Shown: positions 43,672-52,310, counted from the stretch's first letter. The stretch: DNA of 64,000 nt from Millionella massiliensis (GCF_900104655.1 NZ_FNWD01000002.1:372001-436000); one strand, 5' to 3'. Notes: generated from the letters alone by a model not told the origin. A program made the numbers and translations.

Positions 43672-44039
43672 AGCTTTGTGTCTTCGTAACGTTGTCCGCT
43701 TTTGTAGAAGCCCTGCACGGGATAGGAGACCGTATCCATCTCAGTGGGGCCGGCTTCGGTACGCCGCGTGTGGTCGAAAATGTTAATCCCGTGGCGGTCG
43801 AAAATGCGTACTCGTGTCCCGATGGGAATCGGCCGCGTTGCTGCCGGCATCGTCACCTCGTATGCGTACAGAAAGACCTGGCCGTTTTGCCCTTTGATCT
43901 GCTTCGCCTGACCGTTTTGTCGGGCGTTGCATCGACCCACGTAGCGCCATTCGTGCACCCCCTCGGTCCAGGAACCGTCGGGATTGAGTGTGGCATCCTC
44001 TTCGTACCATATTTCGAGCGTATGGGGGTAGCGAATCAT
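43662..44039 (-). CDS. Phage head-tail adaptor/stopper, putative
   Basis: A 125-residue beta-rich protein (LEIWYEEDATLNPDGSW; EVTMPAATRPIPIGTRVRIFDR) resembling the small head-closure proteins of SPP1/HK97 type. Start at the ATG giving MIRYPHTLEIWY. It overlaps its neighbours by 4 and 10 bases, which supports one tightly packed connector cluster. Confidence 0.68.
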   Translation of the reverse strand: MIRYPHTLEIWYEEDATLNPDGSWTEGVHEWRYVGRCNARQNGQAKQIKGQNGQVFLYAYEVTMPAATRPIPIGTRVRIFDRHGINIFDHTRRTEAGPTEMDTVSYPVQGFYKSGQRYEDTKLWL

Positions 44040-44350
44040 AGGAACTTTACTTTGGGGCGCGGGTTGAACTCTTCAGCGATATCGGCAAAGCCGTTCTCCT
44101 TTGCGAGAGCGTGAATGCGGCTTCGCAACTCAGCAACATTATAGCCGAGCGAGAATCCGCCGTTACTTTCGGAGGCCAGCACCACGAGCTGCTTCAGCAC
44201 GTCGATGGTGGCTTTGGCGACGGATTTCTTTGCGGCGGCAGAATACTCATCATCCGGGCTTAACCCTGCATCCATGCAGGACACATGGATCAGCCCGTCA
44301 TCCACGTTGTAGGGATAGAGCCTTGCCGATATGGCTTCGTAGTTCGTCAT
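44036..44350 (-). CDS. Phage head-tail connector protein, putative
   Basis: A 104-residue, mostly helical protein (EAISARLYPYNVDDGLIH; AAKKSVAKATIDVLKQLVVLA) of the gp6-like connector class, next to the coat gene. It begins 3 bases after the coat gene stop and overlaps the adaptor gene by 4 bases. Confidence 0.68.
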   Translation of the reverse strand: MTNYEAISARLYPYNVDDGLIHVSCMDAGLSPDDEYSAAAKKSVAKATIDVLKQLVVLASESNGGFSLGYNVAELRSRIHALAKENGFADIAEEFNPRPKVKFL

Positions 44351-44353
44351 GGA

Positions 44354-45454
44354 CTATCCCAGTTTAGTGAGGTCGGCGATGGCCATTCGGTTCGGGATTT
44401 CGATGTCTGGAATGGCCTCCATGCCATACTCCATGAAGCGACCCTCGGAGGTGCGATACGATGAGATGAACATTTTGCCATCCTCGGCCATCGTATAGGT
44501 TCGGCCCGGAACCGGGTCGCGCATTTCATAGGGTACTTTCCACTTCATGTATCCGAGTTTGTTGGCTCCGAGGGCCGGCAGGAACGACACATAGTCGTCG
44601 GGAACGGCATTTTTCGCCTCGGTGTCGGAGACCTGCACCCATTCGTCCTTGATACGGAATCGGAACGGGATGTCCACAGCCTCCAGCAGACGGTTGGCCA
44701 TCGGTTCAGTGACGATGTTGCCGGTGGAGAACTCCATGTCGCCGAATTTCATGGTGTACTTCCCGATGAACTCCGACGATGATGCAATCCGTTTGTAGAA
44801 GGTCGCGCGGTTCACTTCGGCAATGGCGAACGAGCAGCCCATCGGACGCATTTTGTCCACGAACTCGGTCATCATCCACGAGAGAATATTCTCTTTATCG
44901 CCCGATGTCGCCTGTTTCTTGGTGATGGGCAGTTTGATGTCGGCCACCGAGACGCCGCGCTTGTTCTCCTTGCCGTTCACGCTGGCCTGTCCCTTGAAAC
45001 GCAGGTCGCCCATAATCAGGTCCAGACGCTTCATCGGAGCCAGCAGGCACTGGCGAACATCGTCAGCCAGAAAGTTGATGATTTCGTCCAGTACGCCCGG
45101 CTGTGCGGCGCGCAAGCCGTTGTTATAGGTGTCGATGAGAATCTGCAACCGTTCCAGACGGGTGTTGTCCATCTGGTAGGCATCGCCGAAGCAAGCCACT
45201 TCACCGACGCCGCTTCCAAGCGCATGACGCTTGCGGATCGGTTTGTTGGCATACCGGTCAATGACGGTACCGGCAACGACGCCGGTCTGGTTGCCGATGT
45301 AGGTTTTGAACGTGCCGTCCGGATTCGCCCGATCGTAGTTCAGGTAATCTTTCCAGAACACCCGGTCCATATCGAGCATGTTCACGGTAGCCCGATCGAT
45401 GATTGCGGACAGTACGCCTTTATTGTCCAGCAGTGATTCGATAGTCAGTACCAT
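44354..45454 (-). CDS. Major capsid protein
   Basis: A 366-residue protein with the make-up of an HK97-fold coat protein: an N-terminal arm region (LLDNKGVLSAIIDRATVN), a central alpha/beta domain (MRPMGCSFAIAEVNRATFYK) and a C-terminal strand region (PGRTYTMAEDGKMFISSYRTSEG). It lies between the putative decoration protein and the connector genes. It is the best coat candidate by position and size; no exact family signature is claimed. Confidence 0.75.
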   Translation of the reverse strand: MVLTIESLLDNKGVLSAIIDRATVNMLDMDRVFWKDYLNYDRANPDGTFKTYIGNQTGVVAGTVIDRYANKPIRKRHALGSGVGEVACFGDAYQMDNTRLERLQILIDTYNNGLRAAQPGVLDEIINFLADDVRQCLLAPMKRLDLIMGDLRFKGQASVNGKENKRGVSVADIKLPITKKQATSGDKENILSWMMTEFVDKMRPMGCSFAIAEVNRATFYKRIASSSEFIGKYTMKFGDMEFSTGNIVTEPMANRLLEAVDIPFRFRIKDEWVQVSDTEAKNAVPDDYVSFLPALGANKLGYMKWKVPYEMRDPVPGRTYTMAEDGKMFISSYRTSEGRFMEYGMEAIPDIEIPNRMAIADLTKLG

Positions 45455-45469
45455 TTTCTTTCCTGTGTT

Positions 45470-46069
45470 TTAGATGAACATGAACCGATCTCCCAGCGCC
45501 TCTTTATCGGCTTCAGTAACGGGGATGTAGAGCTCGTCCTCGACAATGCCGAACACCCGGCCGATGCATGCCACGGTGCTGATGTCAGAGAGTTTGCGCA
45601 CTCCGTAGGAGAGACAGTTGGGCGTGTACTTAGCGGCGGGATCCGAATCGCTCTTCGCCTCCACGAGAATCGCGCCGACCGTGAGTGCCGCCGTAAAATT
45701 CTCTGCGGCGGTAATTTCGTCGTAACCCTCCTTCGAAGTATCGACAGCGGCTACGGAGATGACGTTGGTACCGTCCGACAGATACATTCCCGCCTTGAGG
45801 AACGTACCGTTTACGAGGGGATTTTTGGCGACCTTCACGACTTTGACCGACGTGGCGGCCTCTTCGAGCACTTTCACGCGAAGACACACATGGGCCCTGC
45901 GCTCGGCTTTGTCGCGGTAAAGGGGAGCCAGCTCGGGAAGCCATCCGTCGACCGGAAGGTTGGTTTTGTCCAGATCCATGCCGCCGTCGTTGATGCGGTA
46001 GATGGTGGTTTCGTCGCAGACCTCCCGCATCACGGCGGGTGCAGTCTCGTACTTAATACCTGCAGGCAT
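45470..46069 (-). CDS. Head decoration-type or structural phage protein
   Basis: A 199-residue protein with a beta-barrel-like central part (VKVVKVAKNPLVNGTFLKAG, GTNVISVAAVDTSKEGYDEIT, AALTVGAILVEAK), as in head fibre or decoration proteins. It is directly upstream of the coat gene and 1 base into the scaffold gene (TAATG). No confirmed family. Confidence 0.62.
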   Translation of the reverse strand: MPAGIKYETAPAVMREVCDETTIYRINDGGMDLDKTNLPVDGWLPELAPLYRDKAERRAHVCLRVKVLEEAATSVKVVKVAKNPLVNGTFLKAGMYLSDGTNVISVAAVDTSKEGYDEITAAENFTAALTVGAILVEAKSDSDPAAKYTPNCLSYGVRKLSDISTVACIGRVFGIVEDELYIPVTEADKEALGDRFMFI

Positions 46070-46743
46070 TACTTACTTTGGTTTTTTTGTTCGACAATTT
46101 GTTGGGTGCCCTTTTCGATCTCGGCAATCAGATTGTCCATGTCGGTTTTCTGTTTGCCCTCGGCAGACTGGGGCGGTTGTACCAGCTGAAATCCCTCATT
46201 GGCCAACTCCTGTTTGAACTCGCCGTAGTCCTTCACAGTTTTCTCCACGTAGGCGGCGATCTCTTCTTCGTCCTTGAAATCGCGGCCTTCGATGCGACCT
46301 CCGTAGTAGGATGCGGGGATTTTTGCTTCATCGAGCCTGGCGCGCAACGTCGCGGACAGGGCCTCTTTGCGTTTCTGCCCGCTGATCATGTCGCTGAACT
46401 CTTTGAGCAACTCGGATTTGAACTTTTCGGGATCGAAATCGGATTTTTGAACCGGCTCGGTTTTTTCCTGCGGTTCCGGCTCGGCGGCAGGTTGGGCGAC
46501 AGGCTTCCCGTCTTTGAGGTTATGCCGTTTCTCGTAGTTGCGTACTGCGGTCTGTGAGGCATCCCCTGCACGGTAATCGCCGTAGCTTTGTAATACGTCC
46601 TGAAAGCCTATCCCCTCCACGATGGCAGGTAATTGAGCTTCGTCCGTAACGTTCTCGACACGCTTTGCTGCGATTCGTTCGAGAATTGCATTGTCAACCC
46701 CCGGAAATTTGGTTTTGAGCAATGCCAAGAGTTTTTCTTTCAT
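46069..46743 (-). CDS. Phage capsid scaffold protein, putative
   Basis: A 224-residue, highly charged, helical protein with a Glu/Pro-rich centre (AQPAAEPEPQEKTEPVQKSD) and a Lys/Gln-rich C-terminus (IEKGTQQIVEQKNQSK). This is typical of a capsid scaffold, which shapes the shell and is later lost. It is the first gene of the structural operon and has its own leader with a promoter and two hairpins. Its stop overlaps the next ATG by 1 base. Confidence 0.72.
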   Translation of the reverse strand: MKEKLLALLKTKFPGVDNAILERIAAKRVENVTDEAQLPAIVEGIGFQDVLQSYGDYRAGDASQTAVRNYEKRHNLKDGKPVAQPAAEPEPQEKTEPVQKSDFDPEKFKSELLKEFSDMISGQKRKEALSATLRARLDEAKIPASYYGGRIEGRDFKDEEEIAAYVEKTVKDYGEFKQELANEGFQLVQPPQSAEGKQKTDMDNLIAEIEKGTQQIVEQKNQSK

Positions 46744-46791
46744 GTCGTTCCGTTCGTATATAGTTTGAATGTATCTTCACATCCATCAAAA

Positions 46792-46823
46792 AAGGTCTGC
46801 CAGCCGGTAAGCCAACAGACCTT
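46792..46823 (-). terminator. Terminator-like hairpin in the scaffold leader
   Basis: On the minus strand an 8-bp stem AAGGTCTG / CAGACCTT with a 16-base loop is followed by TTTTGATG. It lies between the promoter and the start codon, so it could act as an attenuator. A separate CCCC-TTGT-GGGG hairpin (46825-46836) is beside it. Confidence 0.45.
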
Positions 46824-46886
46824 GCCCCTTGTGGGGTATGATGTCGTTCCGTCTGGGTCTGTCGCCTGCATCCATACAAGCACATA

Positions 46887-46918
46887 CAAAGATTTTTCGA
46901 CGCAACACAATATCCAAA
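46887..46918 (-). promoter_or_regulatory. Phage promoter for the structural operon
   Basis: On the minus strand, TTTG (46915-46918), an exact 20-base spacer and AATCTTTG (46887-46894). One mismatch from TAnnTTTG. It would give a leader of about 135 bases before the scaffold ATG. Confidence 0.55.
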
Positions 46919-47018
46919 TTTAGGGTGCGGTGAAGGGGGAAAATTTTTCACTCCTCCTGCAAAATACGCCCAATGTTTCGTACAACAGAATTATATTTTA
47001 TAAAACGAAATATTTACC

Positions 47019-47026
47019 TATCTTTG
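47019..47026 (+). promoter_or_regulatory. -7 box for higBA
   Basis: TATCTTTG fits TAnnTTTG exactly and lies 26 bases before the toxin ATG. A perfect palindrome TTTTATAAAA at 46996-47005 sits at the -33 position and could be an operator for the antitoxin. Confidence 0.6.
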
Positions 47027-47051
47027 TAATGACATTTAGCCAGGGTATGAA

Positions 47052-47345
47052 ATGAGGATATTTACCGAACAGGCCATTAAAGAGTACGCGGAACAGCATC
47101 CGGAATCGAAAGTTGCCCTGCAAGAGTGGGCGCAGAAAGTCAAACGAAGCGACTGGAGTTGTTTTGCCGACATAAAAAGGACATTCAACAGTGTCGATAA
47201 CGTAGGAAATCAGCACTATGTATTCAACATCAAGGGCAATGACTTTCGACTGGTGGCCGTTGTGAAATTTACCATCCGGTTCGTTTATATCCGGTTTATC
47301 GGGACGCACAAAGAGTACGATAAAATTGATTGTCGAAACATTTAA
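47052..47345 (+). CDS. higB: HigB-family toxin
   Basis: A 97-residue RelE-superfamily toxin of the HigB type, predicted to cut mRNA on the ribosome. Signature parts: NIKGNDFRLVAVVKF and the C-terminal VYIRFIGTHKEYDKID. The toxin gene comes first, as is usual for higBA. It lies in the plus direction, against the structural operon, so it is independently transcribed. It starts at the ATG at 47052, 26 bases after the -7 box. Confidence 0.9.
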   Translation: MRIFTEQAIKEYAEQHPESKVALQEWAQKVKRSDWSCFADIKRTFNSVDNVGNQHYVFNIKGNDFRLVAVVKFTIRFVYIRFIGTHKEYDKIDCRNI

Positions 47346-47356
47346 CCGCAGAGCAA

Positions 47357-47725
47357 ATGACGAAAATTGAGACCCAGGCCCAATACGATTGGGCTGTCAG
47401 TCGGGTAGAGGAGTTGCTCCCACTCGTGAATGACAATACCCCCAAAGATGATCCCAACCTCATTGAACTGGAATTGTTGTCGAACCTCGTGGCCGATTAC
47501 TCGGATGAGCATTTTGCCATCGGATCGCCGTCACTGGCGGACGTGATCAAACTGCGGATGTACGAAATGCACCTGACGCAACGCAGTCTTGCCACGCTAT
47601 TGGGTATCAGCCCTTCCCGGGTCAGCGCGATCGTATCGGGCAAGGCGGATCCGACCTACAAAGTAGCCCAGGAGATCAGCCGGAAGTTGCATATCGACGC
47701 AAGCATCGTACTGGGTGTTTGCTGA
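47357..47725 (+). CDS. higA: HigA-family antitoxin with XRE HTH
   Basis: Antitoxin and transcription regulator of 122 residues. I use the ATG at 47357 rather than the TTG at 47330 because the second copy downstream begins at the same point (QAQYDWAVSRVEELLPLV). The C-terminal HTH is clear: MHLTQRSLATLLGISPSRVSAIVSGKADPTYKVAQEI. The N-terminal part is helical and presumably binds the toxin. It starts 11 bases after the toxin stop. Confidence 0.88.
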   Translation: MTKIETQAQYDWAVSRVEELLPLVNDNTPKDDPNLIELELLSNLVADYSDEHFAIGSPSLADVIKLRMYEMHLTQRSLATLLGISPSRVSAIVSGKADPTYKVAQEISRKLHIDASIVLGVC

Positions 47726-47772
47726 TCGCCGTTGCGCTGCGGTGGACACCTTAAATACAGGAGGGGGAATAC

Positions 47773-47982
47773 ATGACCGACCGGAATAGACTTACACCAG
47801 AGGAGTTGCAGCAACTTCGTCAGACAGATTTTAATTCCCAGCCCGGATTTGTACCGGCAGAGACCGTATTGGCCAAAGAAGTGGGCGCAAAAGGGACACC
47901 GGAGCGTGCTGAGTTTGATGCGAGAGCTTTTGCTTGGTATTCCGGGGAATTCTCCGGGGACAAAGAGAAGGCGTCGGAGTAA
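47773..47982 (+). CDS. Small protein, possibly a cut-short antitoxin N-terminus
   Basis: A 69-residue ORF between higA and a second higA copy. Its second half (AKEVGAKGTPERAEFDARAFAWYSGE) resembles the N-terminal part of a different class of XRE antitoxins, which continue with an HTH that is missing here. It may therefore be a decayed antitoxin or a small stand-alone protein. The ATG is preceded by AGGAGGGGGAATAC, a plausible ribosome site. No toxin partner is near. Confidence 0.5.
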   Translation: MTDRNRLTPEELQQLRQTDFNSQPGFVPAETVLAKEVGAKGTPERAEFDARAFAWYSGEFSGDKEKASE

Positions 47983-48047
47983 GCTCCAAGAGTGAGCAAC
48001 GCCAAATCTGACAAAAGGAATTGTTCCACCATATAAAACACCACTCC

Positions 48048-48404
48048 ATGATAACCCAAGCACAATATGAACTCGCCCGGCAGCGGATTGAGGAGCTGTT
48101 GCCCCTGGTGGATGACAATACGCCCGTAAACGATAAAAATACGATTGAACTGACCCTGATGTCGGATACGGTCATTGCATACGAAAAGGAGCATTTCCCG
48201 ATTAAAAAGCCAACCGTTTCGGAACTGATCGAACTCTCGCTGGAAGAGAAGGGCATGACTCAACGGCAACTCGCTCAGGAAATAGGAGTCAGCCCCTCAC
48301 GGGTGAACGACTATGTGTCCGGCCGTGCGGAACCGACTCTGAAGATCGCACGCTTGCTGTGCCGGGTGCTGGATATTCCCGCAGCGTCCATGCTCGGATT
48401 ATAA
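48048..48404 (+). CDS. Second HigA-like antitoxin, orphan
   Basis: A 118-residue XRE protein closely similar in layout to HigA just upstream. Both share the start QAQYxxAxxRxEELLPLVxDNTP and the HTH pattern (here KGMTQRQLAQEIGVSPSRVNDYVSG). No second HigB gene is present. It could cross-neutralise toxins of other mobile elements, regulate higBA, or be left from a duplication. Its end is 9 bases from the convergent portal gene stop. Confidence 0.8.
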   Translation: MITQAQYELARQRIEELLPLVDDNTPVNDKNTIELTLMSDTVIAYEKEHFPIKKPTVSELIELSLEEKGMTQRQLAQEIGVSPSRVNDYVSGRAEPTLKIARLLCRVLDIPAASMLGL

Positions 48405-48413
48405 CTCACCCCG

Positions 48414-49892
48414 CTAAACTGTGGTGGCCTGCTGTTTCGTGACGGCCTGTTCCTTCTGTATCTCGCTCACCTCGTCGTCCACATTATCGACAATCCCGGC
48501 CAGCATGACTCCGGTTCGACGCGATGCCACAGGCTGTCCGCACGCCGAAAGTGCAATGCGCACCTTCTCTTCGAGATCATCAATGCTGAAGGGTTGAATC
48601 TCCACATCCATGTCGATAGTATTGGCGGCATCTTCATAGGCCGGATTCAGCGAGCCGACGGCCGAAGCAAGAAAGTTGTATCGGCGTTGCAGATACTCGC
48701 CGACGATCTCGGCATGGTTATCGACGGCAAGCTGCGTTCCCATAAACAGAAAATCGAAAGCGCGGCCCGACGGAACGCTTCCCAGTCCCTTGAGGTTTTC
48801 GAGAGAGAGGCGGGGAGTATTGGTGAGATGGTAGGCCATGTCGAGCAGGTTGTCCAGTTCGACCTTGGCGGCGCTCCCTACCTGGTCGAGGTTCAGGTAG
48901 TACACCTTCCCGCTGTTTTGCAGTTGAATCATGCGGTTTTTCCCGACCTTCTGAGGAAGCCCCTCGATATCGCCCTCCAGTACCAGATCGGGGAAAAAGA
49001 CCATATCCACACAGTCGGCATAGTTGGACAGCAGTTCTTCGATACGGCGGCGAATCGTTTGGATGTTGTGGCACAGAGAGGTCGGACGATAGGCATACAT
49101 CGTCGGATTTTTCCTGAATCCATGTTCGAAACTCTGATCCGGCAGGAACGTCCATGTGCCCGCGTCCAGTCTCCAGGTGTACACATTGGTGGCAGTCACG
49201 GTCATAAAATACTGCACCTCCATCTTCGTTTCATTGTCACGGACCGAATACCCCCGGGAGAGAGCCACATAGTCGCCACTGGCATCGAAGAACGGATACA
49301 GCGCATCGCCCCGAAACGGCGACCATATCGTACAACGAAGTCGGTACCTGTTGCTGTTTGCGTACCCGAGCATCCCTTTGATTTTAGCCTTCAGGCGGGC
49401 CCAGAAACCGTTATCCGGAACCGCATACCAATACTCGGCCACCTCCTGCTCGGAGAATAACGATCGGACGATACGCTTGTTGTTGTAGCGCATTTTGTTC
49501 TTGCGGATCACACTCTGGATGATCTGCAACAGCGATCTTTCGGCATCGTCATTGGGAGCGCAATCCACCTGCGGATCTTTGCCCACGGTGAAGGCCGTAT
49601 GAATGTTCACGATGTCCTGCTCCAACGGGATGGATATGCGATTGACCGGGTCAGGCTCATAGACGGCAGCATGGTGCGTCACCGTACCGTCCGGATTGGT
49701 TACGTCCTTCTCTTCGGAAACCAACAGCTCCCCATCTTTGCGCAGATGCTTGTCATTCACTTCGTGTCGGTCGGGGTTCCACTCTCTTTGGAGCTCATCC
49801 ACGCAAGGTTTGGGCGTCTTACGTTGCGCCTTCAACAGTTCAATCTTTGCCGATTCGTCGCTCATGGCGAGAATTTCATCCAATGTCTTCAT
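48414..49892 (-). CDS. Phage portal protein, SPP1 gp6-like
   Basis: A 492-residue portal protein forming the DNA gateway of the capsid. Features: NRISIPLEQDIVNIHTAFTVGKDP near the N-terminus, wing-region strands (KMEVQYFMTVTATNVYTWRL) and the typical segment LLSNYADCVDMVFFPDLVLEGDIEG. The stem/crown has NTPRLSLENLKGLGSVPSGRAF. Length fits the SPP1-type portal. It lies 3 bases after the large terminase gene. Confidence 0.88.
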   Translation of the reverse strand: MKTLDEILAMSDESAKIELLKAQRKTPKPCVDELQREWNPDRHEVNDKHLRKDGELLVSEEKDVTNPDGTVTHHAAVYEPDPVNRISIPLEQDIVNIHTAFTVGKDPQVDCAPNDDAERSLLQIIQSVIRKNKMRYNNKRIVRSLFSEQEVAEYWYAVPDNGFWARLKAKIKGMLGYANSNRYRLRCTIWSPFRGDALYPFFDASGDYVALSRGYSVRDNETKMEVQYFMTVTATNVYTWRLDAGTWTFLPDQSFEHGFRKNPTMYAYRPTSLCHNIQTIRRRIEELLSNYADCVDMVFFPDLVLEGDIEGLPQKVGKNRMIQLQNSGKVYYLNLDQVGSAAKVELDNLLDMAYHLTNTPRLSLENLKGLGSVPSGRAFDFLFMGTQLAVDNHAEIVGEYLQRRYNFLASAVGSLNPAYEDAANTIDMDVEIQPFSIDDLEEKVRIALSACGQPVASRRTGVMLAGIVDNVDDEVSEIQKEQAVTKQQATTV

Positions 49893-49895
49893 GTC

Positions 49896-51152
49896 CTAAC
49901 TGAAATAACCCCTGTAACTTTTGTTTGTCTTCCGGATTTTGCCGAGAATCATGCCCAACACGTAGTAGCGCACGGCGTCGATCAGGTGATCCTCCTGCCC
50001 GTCTTTGGGTCGGTTGATCGGCAGGCCGTTTTTGTCCTCGTCCCACACATAGTTGCGGAACTCCTTGAACATGTGGAATGATCGTTCGGTAACGTATATC
50101 TCCATTTCGAGCATCTTCTCAATGCCGGCAATGACGGACGGGCCGCTTTTGTCAACCGGGTAGATATTGATCCCGGCATTATGTATTTCATCGATCAGCC
50201 GCGGATCGGCAGACTCCGATATGACCTTTAGATCGCGATAGGGTCTCAGCATATCGATGATCTCCCGGGTCAGCATCTGCGTGCGGTAGCATATCTCGTC
50301 AATGTAGAGCGCATTGCCGATAATTCCGCATTTGGCAATCGCCGTCGGGTCATTCGAGTACCCGAAGTCCTGGCAAATGGCAACCTTCTCGCACCAGCGG
50401 GGAAACTCTTTGACCGTATGGACATTTTTGAAGATAGCCCCCTCGGCCACGTCTACCCATTTGCCCATGACTACATGGGCATACTTGTCCGGATCTTCGA
50501 CCTTCATGCGCTCCACTTCACGCAGGAACTCATCCGAGAGGTTCTCAATATTGTCGAAATAGGTCGTGTGGATGTGCAGGACATTGGGGTGGGTGCTTAT
50601 CTGAACGTCCACGCCGTCGATATTTACCAGTTTGTGGGTCTTCTCGATATACTTGCGGTAAATGAAGTGGTTGGAATCGGTCGGGTTCATGATGATGATC
50701 ACCCGATTCTGTATCCCCTTCTGGCGTATCGAGAGCATCAGCTTGTCGAAGTCATTTTCGCTGGTCCACTCTTCGGCTTCGTCGCACACAAACGTCGTGA
50801 TGCCCTGGATGGACTTGAGTTTTGCCGTCTGATTGCCGGACGAGGTTTTGATGCCCCGGAAGAGCACGCGACTGCCCGAAACGAGATTCTCGATATCCTT
50901 CTGGGTTACGTGGAAGAACTCGCCGGTACCGTCTGCCTCTATCTTCTCCGTAAACTCAGGAATAACGGACATGGCGGCCGACACCATGGTGTAGCGGCAG
51001 TACAGGATAACATGCCCGGCTTCGAACGTGAGCCGTTCGATGAACGTCCCCGCATTATACGATTTTCCCGACCCGCGTCCTCCGGTAATGAGAATGATGA
51101 AATGCTCGGTGTCGTCATACAGGGGCAGATATATGTCTTGAGGCTGGATCAT
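49896..51152 (-). CDS. Terminase large subunit
   Basis: ATPase-nuclease that packages phage DNA, 418 residues from the ATG at 51152, which overlaps the small-subunit stop by 4 bases (ATGA). Walker A is GGRGSGKS (residues 24-31), Walker B with catalytic Glu is TTFVCDEAEEW. The nuclease part includes ICQDFGYSNDPTAI, VISESADPRLIDEI and EDHLIDAVRYYV. All are typical for PBSX/SPP1-like terminases. Confidence 0.94.
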   Translation of the reverse strand: MIQPQDIYLPLYDDTEHFIILITGGRGSGKSYNAGTFIERLTFEAGHVILYCRYTMVSAAMSVIPEFTEKIEADGTGEFFHVTQKDIENLVSGSRVLFRGIKTSSGNQTAKLKSIQGITTFVCDEAEEWTSENDFDKLMLSIRQKGIQNRVIIIMNPTDSNHFIYRKYIEKTHKLVNIDGVDVQISTHPNVLHIHTTYFDNIENLSDEFLREVERMKVEDPDKYAHVVMGKWVDVAEGAIFKNVHTVKEFPRWCEKVAICQDFGYSNDPTAIAKCGIIGNALYIDEICYRTQMLTREIIDMLRPYRDLKVISESADPRLIDEIHNAGINIYPVDKSGPSVIAGIEKMLEMEIYVTERSFHMFKEFRNYVWDEDKNGLPINRPKDGQEDHLIDAVRYYVLGMILGKIRKTNKSYRGYFS

Positions 51153-51592
51153 TTCTTTTGCAGGCGGTCTTCCACCCATTTTCGAATGTTGATCGATCCT
51201 TTCATGCTAACGTCGGCTTTTACATCCAAACTATCGCCAAAACCTTCATTCCGCCCCAGAGTACCGAGCAAATAACGCAACATGCTCGAATCCGGAGGGG
51301 ACACCCAGCCGATAATCCGACCAGAGGGATCTTTTTCCGGAATACCGAGCGCCACAATGCGAGACATAGTAATACACTCATCGAGCATCTTTCCGCGTGC
51401 ATCTTTCAGAGCCGCTGCAAAATCAGGGTCGGATTTGATCCAATCATACACAGTAGTACGATTGACGCCGAATATCTCTGCGGTCTGAGTTAAATTTCCA
51501 CCTGTCTGTTTTAAAACATCTGTAAATTTGTCGATACCCGGTTTCATACGCGCGTAGTGACTGTTGGATTTGTTGTGTTTTGTATTATTCAA
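51149..51592 (-). CDS. Terminase small subunit
   Basis: A 147-residue DNA-recognition subunit. The N-terminal HTH is visible in TDVLKQTGGNLTQTAEIFGVNRTTVYDWIKSD, written here in two parts: GGNLTQTAEIFGVNR and TTVYDWIKSD. A helical C-terminus (SMLRYLLGTLGRNEGFGD) follows. It overlaps the large subunit by 4 bases and the ParB-like gene by 8 bases, so all are one unit. Confidence 0.88.
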   Translation of the reverse strand: MNNTKHNKSNSHYARMKPGIDKFTDVLKQTGGNLTQTAEIFGVNRTTVYDWIKSDPDFAAALKDARGKMLDECITMSRIVALGIPEKDPSGRIIGWVSPPDSSMLRYLLGTLGRNEGFGDSLDVKADVSMKGSINIRKWVEDRLQKK

Positions 51593-52310
51593 TCATCGCG
51601 AGCACTTCTTCTCCTTTGGCAAAAGAGGATTCTGGAGCAATGCCGGCCAACTCGCAAAATTCAGCCTTTGACTGAAAAGAGGAAAAGGACAAGGTTATAT
51701 ACGCCATTTCATTCAGCACACGGATTTCACTCGCTTCTTTTACCGCTGCCTTAGATGCTTTAACGGCCGCTTTCCTACCTGCATCTATCGTTGCGATGTT
51801 TTGTTGTTCCCGTCCTTGCTGGGAATTCGGTAAAAAATCATCCAACGCAAAGGAATCTATTGCTGGTATTTCATTCCCAACACTCGCAAAGATGGACAGC
51901 TCTTTCAGATACTCGTCATCAATACCAGCCATCGAGACATCAATGTCAGGAAGGTATTTAGCTACCAACTCAAGATCTGTTCGCGTATTACCGAGAGCCA
52001 TGTACGTCATCTGTTCTTTTTCCTGTTTTTCGTCCAGATTTACCACCTCCACTTTGACAGGATAATCTTGGTCCGGTGTACCATCATACTTGTAGTATAA
52101 GTCCATTGCCTGAATACGCCGGTGCCCGTCGATCAGATTTCCAGTGCGTTCATTCCATGTAATGCCTCCGAGATAGCCGATTTTTTGCAAATTTTTCTTT
52201 TGCTGTTTAATCCGCTCTTCAGTATGGCGTTTGGGATTGTATGGGTTGAGCGATATTTGGCTACGTCTAATTATGCGCGTCTCGCTCTGTTTTAATGGTT
52301 TTGTAGTCAT
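51585..52310 (-). CDS. ParB-like nuclease-fold protein (IbrB-like)
   Basis: A 241-residue protein from the ATG at 52310. The N-terminal ParB/Srx-like domain is clear: SQISLNPYNPKRHTEERIKQ, GYLGGITWNERTGNLIDGHRR and YPVKVEVVNLDEKQE; the GHRR box is kept. The C-terminal half is helical, Ala-rich (AAVKASKAAVKEASE). It overlaps the PAPS-reductase-like gene by 44 bases and the small terminase gene by 8. Paired genes of this kind are known as IbrB/IbrA from prophages, where they affect gene expression; their biochemistry is not settled. Confidence 0.8.
   Translation of the reverse strand: MTTKPLKQSETRIIRRSQISLNPYNPKRHTEERIKQQKKNLQKIGYLGGITWNERTGNLIDGHRRIQAMDLYYKYDGTPDQDYPVKVEVVNLDEKQEKEQMTYMALGNTRTDLELVAKYLPDIDVSMAGIDDEYLKELSIFASVGNEIPAIDSFALDDFLPNSQQGREQQNIATIDAGRKAAVKASKAAVKEASEIRVLNEMAYITLSFSSFQSKAEFCELAGIAPESSFAKGEEVLAMIE

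Larger units (their letters stand above)
46744..47051. other. Divergent control region between structural operon and higBA
   Basis: A 308-base non-coding region. It holds the minus-strand leader of the scaffold gene (promoter near 46,890-46,918 and hairpins) and, on the plus strand, the higBA promoter (47,019-47,026). ORFs drawn over it on both strands have no protein-like features. An 11-bp repeat ATGTCGTTCCG occurs at 46742-46752 and 46841-46851. Confidence 0.65.

Noticed and set aside
46694-46951. Short ORFs on both strands in the scaffold leader
   Set aside because: They overlap promoter and hairpin elements, and the translations are Cys/His-rich without protein-like pattern.
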